Source: a bacterium
GTDB taxonomy: Bacteria; SZUA-79; Acidulodesulfobacterales; Acidulodesulfobacteraceae
Length of the DNA stretch: 14,920 bases
NCBI GenBank assembly: GCA_021813595.1
Contig: JAKAKF010000285.1
Location: forward strand, 1-14,920
Reading direction: 5' to 3'
In this document: in pieces, positions 7,282 to 13,604 of the stretch
Position numbering within the stretch: the first letter of the stretch is position 1
Layout of the letters: each line of letters begins with the position of its first letter
The notes under the pieces: model-generated
Database searches by the model: none
What the model saw: the letters and a program-made list of their open reading frames with translations, nothing else
Told to the model about the DNA's origin: nothing
Program-made: the position numbers and the translations under genes

Positions 7282-8835
7282 ATGAAGATTATTGCCCATG
7301 CTATAAAAAATTTAAGCATTAAATGGAAAATATTAATAGGGGCTTTTGCAGTTTTTTTCTTTACAATTTTTATCAGCGATGGAGTATTTCTTTATACCAT
7401 TTATAAAACGCTCTCGTATCGCAACTACGTAAACGACGAAAGGCTGGCTGACAGTTTAATTCCGGAGATAGCTTATTCGCTGTATTATAATAAAGCCTCC
7501 AATGCGGGATATATAAAAAAAAATCTTCAATACGATATAAAAAACTACAAAATCATAAAAGGAATAGGATTATATAACTATAAAGGAAAATTAACGGAAA
7601 AATGCGGCGTATTGTACGGCGATTATAAAACAATAATAACAAATAAGAAAAACAATAAAGATAACGGCTATAATTCAGAGTTAATAAATATTATTAAGAA
7701 TATGGAAGTTCAATTTACCCTTATGGGAACTAACTTTTACGGATATAAAGGATATAAAAAGTCTTCCATGCAATATCCGATGCTCATTAAAAAAATTAAA
7801 TACGGCGGCAAGCAATTAGGATTTGTATCTATAGAGTTTAATTTAAAAAAAGAAATTAAATCTACCGATAACCGTGTTTTTTGGGTCGGAGTAAGATTTA
7901 TGTCGATTGCTTTGTTTTTTGTAGCCGCCGGATTGATAATTTTTTATTATATATCGTCTATAATAACCAATCCGCTAAGCGATATAAAAGAAAATATAAA
8001 AAAAATAAAAGAAGGCGATTACGATATAAATTTCGATAAGCGCTTTAACGACGAAATAGGCGACGTCATGGACGCTCTCGGCTCTATGGCGCTTTCGATA
8101 AAAGAGTATATTGCTGAGGTCGAATCGATGAATAAGGAAAAGAACGAGCTTTACTGCATGGCTGTAATGGGAGAGCTGTCGGCGAATATTGCGCACGAAG
8201 TTAAAAACGCAATATACGTTATTTCTTCGGCAAACGAATATATATCTCAGGAAACAAAGAATAAAATAGTACTTGAGTTTACGGGTATAATAAACAAAGA
8301 AGTTAAACGGTTAAATAAAATGTCAGTCGAGTTTTTAAGCTTTGCGAAACAGAGAAATCCTGTTTTTGCCGCCGTAGATATAAATAAGCTTCTTGAAGAT
8401 TCTATAAGAATACTTAAATTTGAAGCTGAAAATTCTAAAATAAAATTGATTCAAAAGAATATTGATTATAATCTTCCGCCGGTTCGTGCGGATGCGGAAA
8501 TGCTTAAACAAGTTATTTTAAATTTAATTATTAACGCAATAGATAAAAAATATAGATCCGATAATAAGTTAATAGAAATAAGGGTGTTTTCAAAGAGGGG
8601 TTTCGTCAATATAGAAATTGCCGATAATGGAGAACCTATAACGGCGGAAAATATCTGGAAAATATTTAATCCGTTTTTTACGACTAAAAATGCCGGTTCC
8701 GGTCTCGGTCTTCCTATATCTTTGCGTATAGTTAAACTTCACGGCGGAAACATAAAAGTTTTTAGCGAAGAGGGTAAAACCGTTTTTACTATTATTATAC
8801 CAGCCGGCAATGCAGGGAAGATAATAAATAATTAA
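7282..8835 (+). CDS. Membrane sensor histidine kinase (sigma54-type two-component system)
   Basis: A 517-residue inner-membrane sensor kinase. Helix 1 at about 17-41 and helix 2 at about 202-226 bracket a periplasmic domain of about 160 residues, which I could not assign to a family; its size would suit a Cache/PAS-like fold. A HAMP linker follows (about 226-280), then the phosphoacceptor region with His305 in AHEVKN. The ATPase domain shows the N box around Asn414-Asn418, D448-N-G450, FNPFFTTK and GSGLGLPI (about 472-479). The HEVKN box and overall plan match AtoS/ZraS/NtrB-like kinases that pair with sigma54 activators. The ATG at 7282 has no visible Shine-Dalgarno and no clear promoter in the AT-rich gap. 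It is divergent from the symporter operon and 28 bases ahead of its regulator gene. The signal is unknown; a sulfur compound is plausible from the neighbours. Confidence 0.92.
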   Translation: MKIIAHAIKNLSIKWKILIGAFAVFFFTIFISDGVFLYTIYKTLSYRNYVNDERLADSLIPEIAYSLYYNKASNAGYIKKNLQYDIKNYKIIKGIGLYNYKGKLTEKCGVLYGDYKTIITNKKNNKDNGYNSELINIIKNMEVQFTLMGTNFYGYKGYKKSSMQYPMLIKKIKYGGKQLGFVSIEFNLKKEIKSTDNRVFWVGVRFMSIALFFVAAGLIIFYYISSIITNPLSDIKENIKKIKEGDYDINFDKRFNDEIGDVMDALGSMALSIKEYIAEVESMNKEKNELYCMAVMGELSANIAHEVKNAIYVISSANEYISQETKNKIVLEFTGIINKEVKRLNKMSVEFLSFAKQRNPVFAAVDINKLLEDSIRILKFEAENSKIKLIQKNIDYNLPPVRADAEMLKQVILNLIINAIDKKYRSDNKLIEIRVFSKRGFVNIEIADNGEPITAENIWKIFNPFFTTKNAGSGLGLPISLRIVKLHGGNIKVFSEEGKTVFTIIIPAGNAGKIINN

Positions 8836-8863
8836 CCGAAAAGCAAAAATAAAGAGCGGGCAT

Positions 8864-10288
8864 ATGAACGCGACCGATAAAAATAAAAAATTACTTTTAA
8901 TAGACGACGAGAAGAATCTTCTCAGGGTCGTGAGCCTTAATCTTGCAAAATACGGGTTCTCGGTAGATACGGCTCTTAGCGCCGAAGAGGCGCTAAGGCT
9001 ATTTAATAATAACAGTTATGATGCTATAATTTGTGACCTTCGTCTTGGCGGTATGAGCGGCATAGAATTATTGACTAAAGTAAGAGATGCAGACAAAGAA
9101 AGAAATAAAAATACGGTATTTATCGTGATAACGGCATTCGGAACGATTAAGCAGGCTGTTGAAGCAATAAAGCTCGGAGCTGACGATTTTATATCGAAGC
9201 CCGTGGATATAAGCAGCCTGGTAGAAAATATAGATTTAGCCCTGCGGAGAAGGAATTATGCAAAAATAAACGATTTTGAACTTCAGAAAGATTTTGACTT
9301 AAATGAAAATATTTTTGAAGATTTTATTTTTAAAAGCTCTGCAATGAATGAAATTTTAAACGAGGTCAAGCTGACGTCAAAATCAGCCTCTAATGTTCTT
9401 ATAACGGGAGAAACGGGAACAGGCAAGGAGGTGCTGGCAAAAGTTATCCATATTATTTCGGAAAGAAACGGAGAATTTGTTCCGATAAATTTGAGCGCAA
9501 TTCCGGAAGGACTTATGGAAAGCGAACTTTTTGGATTTGAAAAGGGAGCATTTACCGGCGCCGTTGCAAGCAGGCAAGGAAAATTTGAAACGGCGAACGG
9601 CGGGACTCTTTTTTTGGATGAAATTGCTGATATGCCCATATCTATGCAGGTGAAACTCCTAAGAGTAATTCAGGATAAGGAGTTTTCAAGAATAGGTTCT
9701 AACGAAAAAATAAAACTTAACGCAAAAATAATATCCGCTACAAATATACCGTTAGAGAATGCCGTTATTGAAAGGAAGTTTAGGGAGGATCTTTTTTACA
9801 GAATTAATGTTCTGCATTTTAAAATTCCGCCTTTAAGGGAAAGAAAAGAAGATATTATCCCTCTTGCAAATTTTTTTGTTAAAAAATATTGCGTTATCAA
9901 TAAAAAAAATATAAGCAATATAACCGATTCTGCTATAAATCTCTTGAAAAATTATACGTTTCCCGGAAACATAAGGGAGTTGGAAAACATAATCGAAAGA
10001 GCCGTAGTGGTTTCCACTTCGGATTCTATAATGCCGGTTCATCTGCCGAAAACATTAGCTGAGGATAGCGGCGACGGTGATGCCGAAAAATTTAGATATG
10101 CCGATGCTGCTTCCGAAAACTATGATAATAAAATAAATATAAATCTTGACGGGCTTGAAATGGAGCTAATAAAGAATACTCTTGAAAAAAACAATTATAA
10201 TCAAACCAAAACAGCTGCATCGCTAGGTATTACCAGAAAAAGGCTTATCACAAAAATAAAAAAATATAATCTTTTTTCCGATAAATAA
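8864..10288 (+). CDS. NtrC-family sigma54-dependent response regulator
   Basis: A 474-residue cytoplasmic transcription activator. The receiver domain (about 8-125) has the acidic pair Asp14-Asp15, phosphorylation site Asp58 (ICDLRLGGMSG), Thr90 and Lys112. The AAA+ domain (about 152-385) has Walker A GETGTGKE (182-189), the sigma54-contacting GAFTGA loop (228-233), Walker B GGTLFLDEI (246-254) and FREDLFYRINV (306-316) with the arginine-finger region. A Fis-type helix-turn-helix closes it (about 446-468, NQTKTAASLGITRKRLITKI). All parts needed to drive a sigma54 promoter are intact. It lies directly upstream of such a promoter with tandem inverted-repeat sites ahead of the sox genes. It most likely controls that operon, as TspR is reported to do in Acidithiobacillus caldus. 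No terminator is visible after it, so some read-through into the sox genes is possible. Confidence 0.94.
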   Translation: MNATDKNKKLLLIDDEKNLLRVVSLNLAKYGFSVDTALSAEEALRLFNNNSYDAIICDLRLGGMSGIELLTKVRDADKERNKNTVFIVITAFGTIKQAVEAIKLGADDFISKPVDISSLVENIDLALRRRNYAKINDFELQKDFDLNENIFEDFIFKSSAMNEILNEVKLTSKSASNVLITGETGTGKEVLAKVIHIISERNGEFVPINLSAIPEGLMESELFGFEKGAFTGAVASRQGKFETANGGTLFLDEIADMPISMQVKLLRVIQDKEFSRIGSNEKIKLNAKIISATNIPLENAVIERKFREDLFYRINVLHFKIPPLRERKEDIIPLANFFVKKYCVINKKNISNITDSAINLLKNYTFPGNIRELENIIERAVVVSTSDSIMPVHLPKTLAEDSGDGDAEKFRYADAASENYDNKININLDGLEMELIKNTLEKNNYNQTKTAASLGITRKRLITKIKKYNLFSDK

Positions 10289-10354
10289 AATAAATTTAAC
10301 CCATTTATATTTTAAACATATTTAACTCCGATTTTTTTCTCCCATTTCTTTTTT

Positions 10355-10370
10355 TGTCCATTTCAGAACA
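10355..10370. promoter_or_regulatory. Second, weaker activator half-site ahead of the sox operon
   Basis: TGTCCA-TTTC-AGAACA repeats the left half of the strong downstream site exactly and keeps four of six positions of the right half, with the same four-base spacer. Its centre lies 33 bases, about three helical turns, upstream of the centre of the strong site. The two would thus face the same side of the helix, as expected for cooperative binding of an NtrC-type activator. Confidence 0.5.
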
Positions 10371-10381
10371 TTTAATATTAA

Positions 10382-10409
10382 TATAGTTGTCCAAAAATGG
10401 ACAACTATA
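10382..10409. promoter_or_regulatory. Perfect inverted repeat: likely enhancer site for the NtrC-type regulator
   Basis: Twelve-base perfect arms, TATAGTTGTCCA (10382-10393) and its complement (10398-10409), flank AAAA. The centre lies about 86 bases upstream of the start predicted from the sigma54 promoter, a normal enhancer distance. The 16-base core TGTCCAAAAATGGACA matches 13 of 16 positions of the TspR site I recall from the Acidithiobacillus caldus sox promoter (TGTCCCAAATGGGACA). It could also fold as a hairpin, but no T-run follows, so it is not a terminator. Confidence 0.75.
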
Positions 10410-10454
10410 AAATTGCTATTCAAAGAAATAGAGGTTTCAAGCTATTTTTAAATA

Positions 10455-10471
10455 TGGCATTATTTTTGCAT
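10455..10471 (+). promoter_or_regulatory. Sigma54 (-24/-12) promoter of the sox operon
   Basis: TGGCAT, TATTT, TTGCAT place GG (10456-10457) and GC (10468-10469) ten bases apart, one base off the full consensus TGGCAC-N5-TTGCW. The predicted start is near 10481, about 48 bases before the ccdA/soxV ATG. The sigma54 activator gene upstream and the palindromic sites in between strongly support the call. Confidence 0.85.
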
Positions 10472-10528
10472 GTATAAGTTAGATTTGGTTTATTAAAATT
10501 ACAAATATAAATATAAAAGGTGAATCAA

Positions 10529-11257
10529 ATGGGATTAGATTTAAACATTACGTTAGCCGTTGCTTTTTTCGGCGGCATACTTGCGTTTTTTTCTCCTTGC
10601 GTTATTCCTCTCATACCAGGCTATATATCTTTTATTAGCGGAGTCGGCATGGAAGGGTTAATTTCCGAAAAAAAAGACTATAAAATAATCCTTAAAGTTT
10701 TTATAGCGTCTATTTCTTTTGTTATCGGTTTTTCCATTATATTTGTTGCATTAGGAATGGGATCCGAAACAATTTTCGGCAATCTTCTGAAATCGCATCT
10801 CGGCTTAGTAAGAATTATAGGCGGCATAGTAATAATTATTTTCGGATTATACTGCATGGGAGTTTTTAAAATAGGCTTTTTAAACAGGGAACTAAATTTT
10901 CTTCCGTGGAAGAAAAAAGGAGGAATTATATTCGGCTCTCTTTTTCTCGGAATTGCATTTGCGGTAGGCTGGACTCCCTGTATAGGACCGATTCTTGCGT
11001 CCATTCTTCTTTATACATCTATGGGCGCTTCCCTTGCAAAATCGGCCGAACTTTTGTCGGTATTCAGCATTGGGCTTGGAATACCGTTTATCCTAACGGG
11101 GCTTTTTATTACATATTTTATTGCCTTTTTTAAAAAAATAAAATCTCATCTTAATTTATTTTCCATAATTTCCGGGATTTTTTTGATATTAATGGGGATG
11201 CTAACGCTTACCGGAAATTTTGAGGCTATTTCGCAATATATTATAGGTAAATTTTAA
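10529..11257 (+). CDS. soxV: CcdA-family thiol:disulfide transporter, SoxV
   Basis: A 242-residue inner-membrane protein with six hydrophobic helices that moves reducing equivalents from cytoplasmic thioredoxin to periplasmic thioredoxin-like proteins. The two redox cysteines sit in the family motifs FSPCVIPLIPGY (Cys24, helix 1) and GWTPCIGPIL (Cys151, helix 4). I start at ATG 10529 because AAAGGTGA (10516-10523) is well spaced from it; a GTG at 10520 in the same frame lies inside that ribosome binding site. CcdA can also serve cytochrome c maturation. Here, as first gene behind the sigma54 promoter and followed by a periplasmic thioredoxin-like gene and soxYZ, the SoxV role is the likelier one: supplying electrons to SoxW to keep the SoxYZ carrier thiol reduced. 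Family assignment is near certain; the Sox-specific role comes from context. Confidence 0.9.
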   Translation: MGLDLNITLAVAFFGGILAFFSPCVIPLIPGYISFISGVGMEGLISEKKDYKIILKVFIASISFVIGFSIIFVALGMGSETIFGNLLKSHLGLVRIIGGIVIIIFGLYCMGVFKIGFLNRELNFLPWKKKGGIIFGSLFLGIAFAVGWTPCIGPILASILLYTSMGASLAKSAELLSVFSIGLGIPFILTGLFITYFIAFFKKIKSHLNLFSIISGIFLILMGMLTLTGNFEAISQYIIGKF

Positions 11258-11371
11258 AATTATTATAATGAAGTTCAAGATAGGGCATAAGCCGCTAATC
11301 TACATCAGAATTTACATATAAAGGAAACATCTAAACATTTTCTATTGCGGAATTAACCTAAGGAAATATAG

Positions 11372-11400
11372 TTGACAGCCATATAAAATAAAAGTATTAT
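11372..11400 (+). promoter_or_regulatory. Sigma70-type promoter ahead of soxW
   Basis: TTGACA (11372-11377), 17 bases, TATTAT (11395-11400) is close to a consensus sigma70 promoter, with a start near 11407 and a leader of about 40 AT-rich bases. The -35 sits in TATAGTTGACA, which shares eight bases with the arm of the upstream activator palindrome. If active, it gives the soxW-Y-Z-B part a sigma54-independent transcript. Confidence 0.6.
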
Positions 11401-11445
11401 AATTATATAATATTATAAAATACAATAATATCAATATATAATAAT

Positions 11446-11985
11446 ATGTTAATATTAAAATATATAAATGTTGTAGCGGCAATATTATTTTTATCCGTAT
11501 CGTTATCATTGATTTCGTCGTCGGGAAGAGCTTACGCCGGCGGTCAAAGCAATGCAAATTCGATAAATTGGGAAAACCTTACCGTGGCAATAAAAAATAA
11601 CAAGTTGCATAAAAAAGTTTTTTTACTGCACTTTTATTTCCCTACCTGCGGATATTGTATCAGGATGGACAAACATGTATTTAGCCGCAAAAGCGTAATA
11701 AATTTTGTCAATAAAAATTTTCATCCCGTACTGATAAATATTTACGGCAATAAAAAGATTTTATATTTTAACGGCGCTTATTTAACGGAAAAGCAGTTGG
11801 CTGCAAAATTTAACATTACCGGAGTTCCGGCGGAGATTTTTTTTACCCCCCATTATCGTAAAATATTTCTGCTCCCGGGTTACTGGAAAAAAAGCGACTT
11901 TATGATGGTATCGAGTTGGGTTGCTTCAGGTAAATATAAAATAGAAAGTTTGAGAAAATTTTCGCAAAATTATAATAGTAGATGA
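11446..11985 (+). CDS. soxW: Periplasmic thioredoxin-like protein, SoxW-type
   Basis: A 179-residue secreted protein. A signal peptide (hydrophobic at about 8-25) probably ends after AYA at residue 31. The mature thioredoxin fold shows LLHFYFPTCGYCIRMDKHVF at about 60-79 with redox motif Cys68-Gly-Tyr-Cys71, and ITGVPAEIFF (124-133) with the expected cis-Pro128. SoxW is the periplasmic partner of SoxV and reduces the SoxYZ carrier or removes unwanted disulfides and sulfur adducts from it. The position directly after soxV and before soxY fits that job. The active site resembles the CxYC of SoxW and related thioredoxin-like proteins, not the classic CGPC. No Shine-Dalgarno is visible ahead of the ATG, though a good sigma70 promoter lies about 45 bases upstream. 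It could instead be a general periplasmic disulfide reductase; SoxW is the best reading. Confidence 0.78.
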   Translation: MLILKYINVVAAILFLSVSLSLISSSGRAYAGGQSNANSINWENLTVAIKNNKLHKKVFLLHFYFPTCGYCIRMDKHVFSRKSVINFVNKNFHPVLINIYGNKKILYFNGAYLTEKQLAAKFNITGVPAEIFFTPHYRKIFLLPGYWKKSDFMMVSSWVASGKYKIESLRKFSQNYNSR

Positions 11986-12043
11986 TGCTATCGAATTACT
12001 TTAATATTGTTAACTTTAATTATTTTTTAAGGAGGTTTTAAAA

Positions 12044-12565
12044 ATGGGTGACCATGTTTCAAGAAGGGATTTTATGAAAAAAACGGCCGCCGCCGCCGCT
12101 TTAATTATTGCAGGTCCGGCCGCCGGAGTTTTAAATGCAGAGAATGTTTTTGCGGCGGTTAAAAAGAAAAATTCTATTGCCCCTATCATTAAGTCTGATG
12201 TAAAAGAAATAGGAGGCAAAAATGTTATCTGGCTCGCAGAAGATTCTCCTGAGTACAAAAAAATGTTGCTGCCGAAGATTAATTTGCCGCTTATTGCCCA
12301 GAACGGAGGACTTGTTCCTTTAACTATCGAATCTAAGTATCCTATGAAAAAAGGAAATTATATTAAGGCATTTCATGTTTTTGATTTTAACAATCCTATA
12401 TCAAAAGTAGCTACGTTTAATTTGACCCCGGAAAACGGAAAGGCTTACATATCTACTAGAATTAAAATTCAGCAGGATTCTTACGTTCAGGTCGTTACTG
12501 AATTTTCGGACGGAAAAATGTTTGGCGGAAAAAAATATATAAAAGTTACGGTAGGCGGTTGCTGA
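12044..12565 (+). CDS. soxY: SoxY, sulfur-carrier subunit of the Sox system
   Basis: SoxY carries thiosulfate-derived sulfur covalently on a C-terminal Cys while SoxXA, SoxB and SoxCD act on it in the periplasm. The 173-residue precursor begins with a twin-arginine signal, SRRDFMKKTAAAAALIIAG (6-24), with cleavage likely near residue 37. The SoxY domain is seen in NGGLVPLTIESKYPM (87-101), FDFNNPISKVATFNL (113-127) and AYISTRIKIQ (134-143). It ends KVTVGGC, so carrier Cys173 is the last residue. Most SoxY proteins end GGCGG, and the two trailing glycines are missing here (GGC GGT TGC TGA). AAGGAGGT (12029-12036) is a perfect ribosome binding site. soxZ follows after 65 bases. Having no Cys of its own, the exported form probably crosses by Tat together with SoxZ, which has no signal peptide. 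Confidence 0.95.
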   Translation: MGDHVSRRDFMKKTAAAAALIIAGPAAGVLNAENVFAAVKKKNSIAPIIKSDVKEIGGKNVIWLAEDSPEYKKMLLPKINLPLIAQNGGLVPLTIESKYPMKKGNYIKAFHVFDFNNPISKVATFNLTPENGKAYISTRIKIQQDSYVQVVTEFSDGKMFGGKKYIKVTVGGC

Positions 12566-12630
12566 TATTAGAATTTTTTAGAATGGATAAACGATAAATC
12601 ATAACGAAATAATTAATAGGAGCGTATGAA

Positions 12631-12960
12631 ATGAAAATAGGAAGCATTATGGTAAGAGTACCGAGAAAGGTAAAGAAAGGTGAAATATTTAAAATAATGT
12701 CAATAGCAAAACACCCTATGGATACCGGTCTTGTTAAAAATCCAAAAACAGGAAAGATAATACCTATGTGGATTATTGATAAAGTAGATATTTATTACGA
12801 TAAAAAATTGGTAACCAGTTGCGATTACGGAATTGCCGTTTCAGCAAACCCCTTTTTGGCATTTTATTTAAAAGCCGATAAAAAAGCGCCTTTAGAATTT
12901 GTTATGTACGATACCCACCGTAATATTTACAAAAAAAAGGTAATGATAAATGTTGTTTGA
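12631..12960 (+). CDS. soxZ: SoxZ, partner subunit of the SoxYZ carrier
   Basis: SoxZ forms the tight heterodimer with SoxY that presents the sulfur-loaded arm to the other Sox enzymes. The 109-residue protein is of normal length. Its family marks are VRVPRKVKKGEIFKIMSIAKHPMDTG (8-33), GKIIPMWIIDKVDIYYDKK (41-59) and AVSANPFLAFYLKAD (69-83). There is no signal peptide, as usual for SoxZ, which is exported with SoxY. The C-terminal segment usually reads W-x-D-x-x-G and here reads MYDTHRN, a mild deviation. AGGAG (12618-12622) sits eight bases ahead of the ATG. An ATG five bases earlier is out of frame and stops at once. It lies between soxY and a DUF302 gene in the same operon. Confidence 0.94.
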   Translation: MKIGSIMVRVPRKVKKGEIFKIMSIAKHPMDTGLVKNPKTGKIIPMWIIDKVDIYYDKKLVTSCDYGIAVSANPFLAFYLKADKKAPLEFVMYDTHRNIYKKKVMINVV

Positions 12961-13033
12961 ATAAAATTAATTTTTCGAATATTTTCCGATATTAACATTT
13001 AATAGACACAGTGTTATGGAGGGGGTTTAGTTG

Positions 13034-13543
13034 ATGATTAATAAAAAAAAGAATATAGGACTTCAGGCATTTTTAATTATCATTTTAATCGCTGTATTTA
13101 GCGGAGCGGTTTTTTTTGCCGGTAGTTCTTATGCGATAAAAATTCCCAAGGGACCCTTTTATATCCTGAAAGTTAAAAAAAGCTTCAAAAGCGCTCTTTT
13201 TGACCTCAAGCAAGGAATAGAAGACGCTAATTTCAGCATACTTGCCGTCGCTCCTATATCAACGGGCATAAAGAGTATAGGCCATAAAATACCTCATCTT
13301 AAGGTAATTGATTTCTGCAACCTTCAGGACGGCTACGACCTTTTAAAAAACGATTTGAACTACTCCGCATTTATGCCTTGCAGGATAGCTATATATAAAG
13401 ACGGAAAATATACCGTTATGATATCTTTTCTTCCTACCTATTTTTCAAAATTTTACAAAAACACTCCGGAGCAGAAAAAAACCGTTATAAAAGTTACGAA
13501 ACAGATAATCGGGATAATGGATTCCGTAAAGACAGGGTTTTAA
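13034..13543 (+). CDS. Secreted DUF302-family protein in the sox operon
   Basis: A 169-residue exported protein of unknown function. A long signal peptide (hydrophobic 11-30) ends near SSYA, about residue 34. The DUF302 domain covers most of the rest: an N-terminal strand-helix unit (FKSALFDLKQGIEDANFSILAVAPI, 51-75), then VIDFCNLQDGYDLLKNDLNYSAFMPCRIAIYKDG (91-124) and VMISFLPTYFSK. The FC and PC positions (Cys95 and Cys116) are typical family cysteines. The start is ATG 13034, eight bases after GGAGGGGG; a TTG at 13031 in frame is less likely. DUF302 proteins recur near sulfur and redox genes but have no established reaction. Its place between soxZ and soxB suggests a periplasmic accessory role, perhaps binding a sulfur species or metal through the two cysteines. 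That role is inference. Confidence 0.83.
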   Translation: MINKKKNIGLQAFLIIILIAVFSGAVFFAGSSYAIKIPKGPFYILKVKKSFKSALFDLKQGIEDANFSILAVAPISTGIKSIGHKIPHLKVIDFCNLQDGYDLLKNDLNYSAFMPCRIAIYKDGKYTVMISFLPTYFSKFYKNTPEQKKTVIKVTKQIIGIMDSVKTGF

Positions 13544-13604
13544 TATTAATAAAAACTTACATAATTTATAATTTATTTGCAAAAAAGGGAGGATTACAAA
13601 TTAA

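Noticed and set aside
9283..9639. 118-residue open frame on the minus strand inside the response-regulator gene
   Set aside because: It is antisense to the strongly conserved AAA+ domain, has no ribosome binding site and shows no recognisable motif.
10520..10528. GTG start for soxV
   Set aside because: The GTG lies inside the AAAGGTGA ribosome binding site that serves the ATG at 10529.
10678..11004. 108-residue open frame on the minus strand inside soxV
   Set aside because: It mirrors the hydrophobic coding of soxV in antisense; no ribosome binding site or family resemblance.
11268..11321. Possible 17-codon leader peptide between soxV and soxW
   Set aside because: No ribosome binding site, no attenuator-like hairpin after it, and the sequence is unremarkable.
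13031..13033. TTG start for the DUF302 gene
   Set aside because: The adjacent ATG at 13034 has better spacing from GGAGGGGG and is the stronger start.
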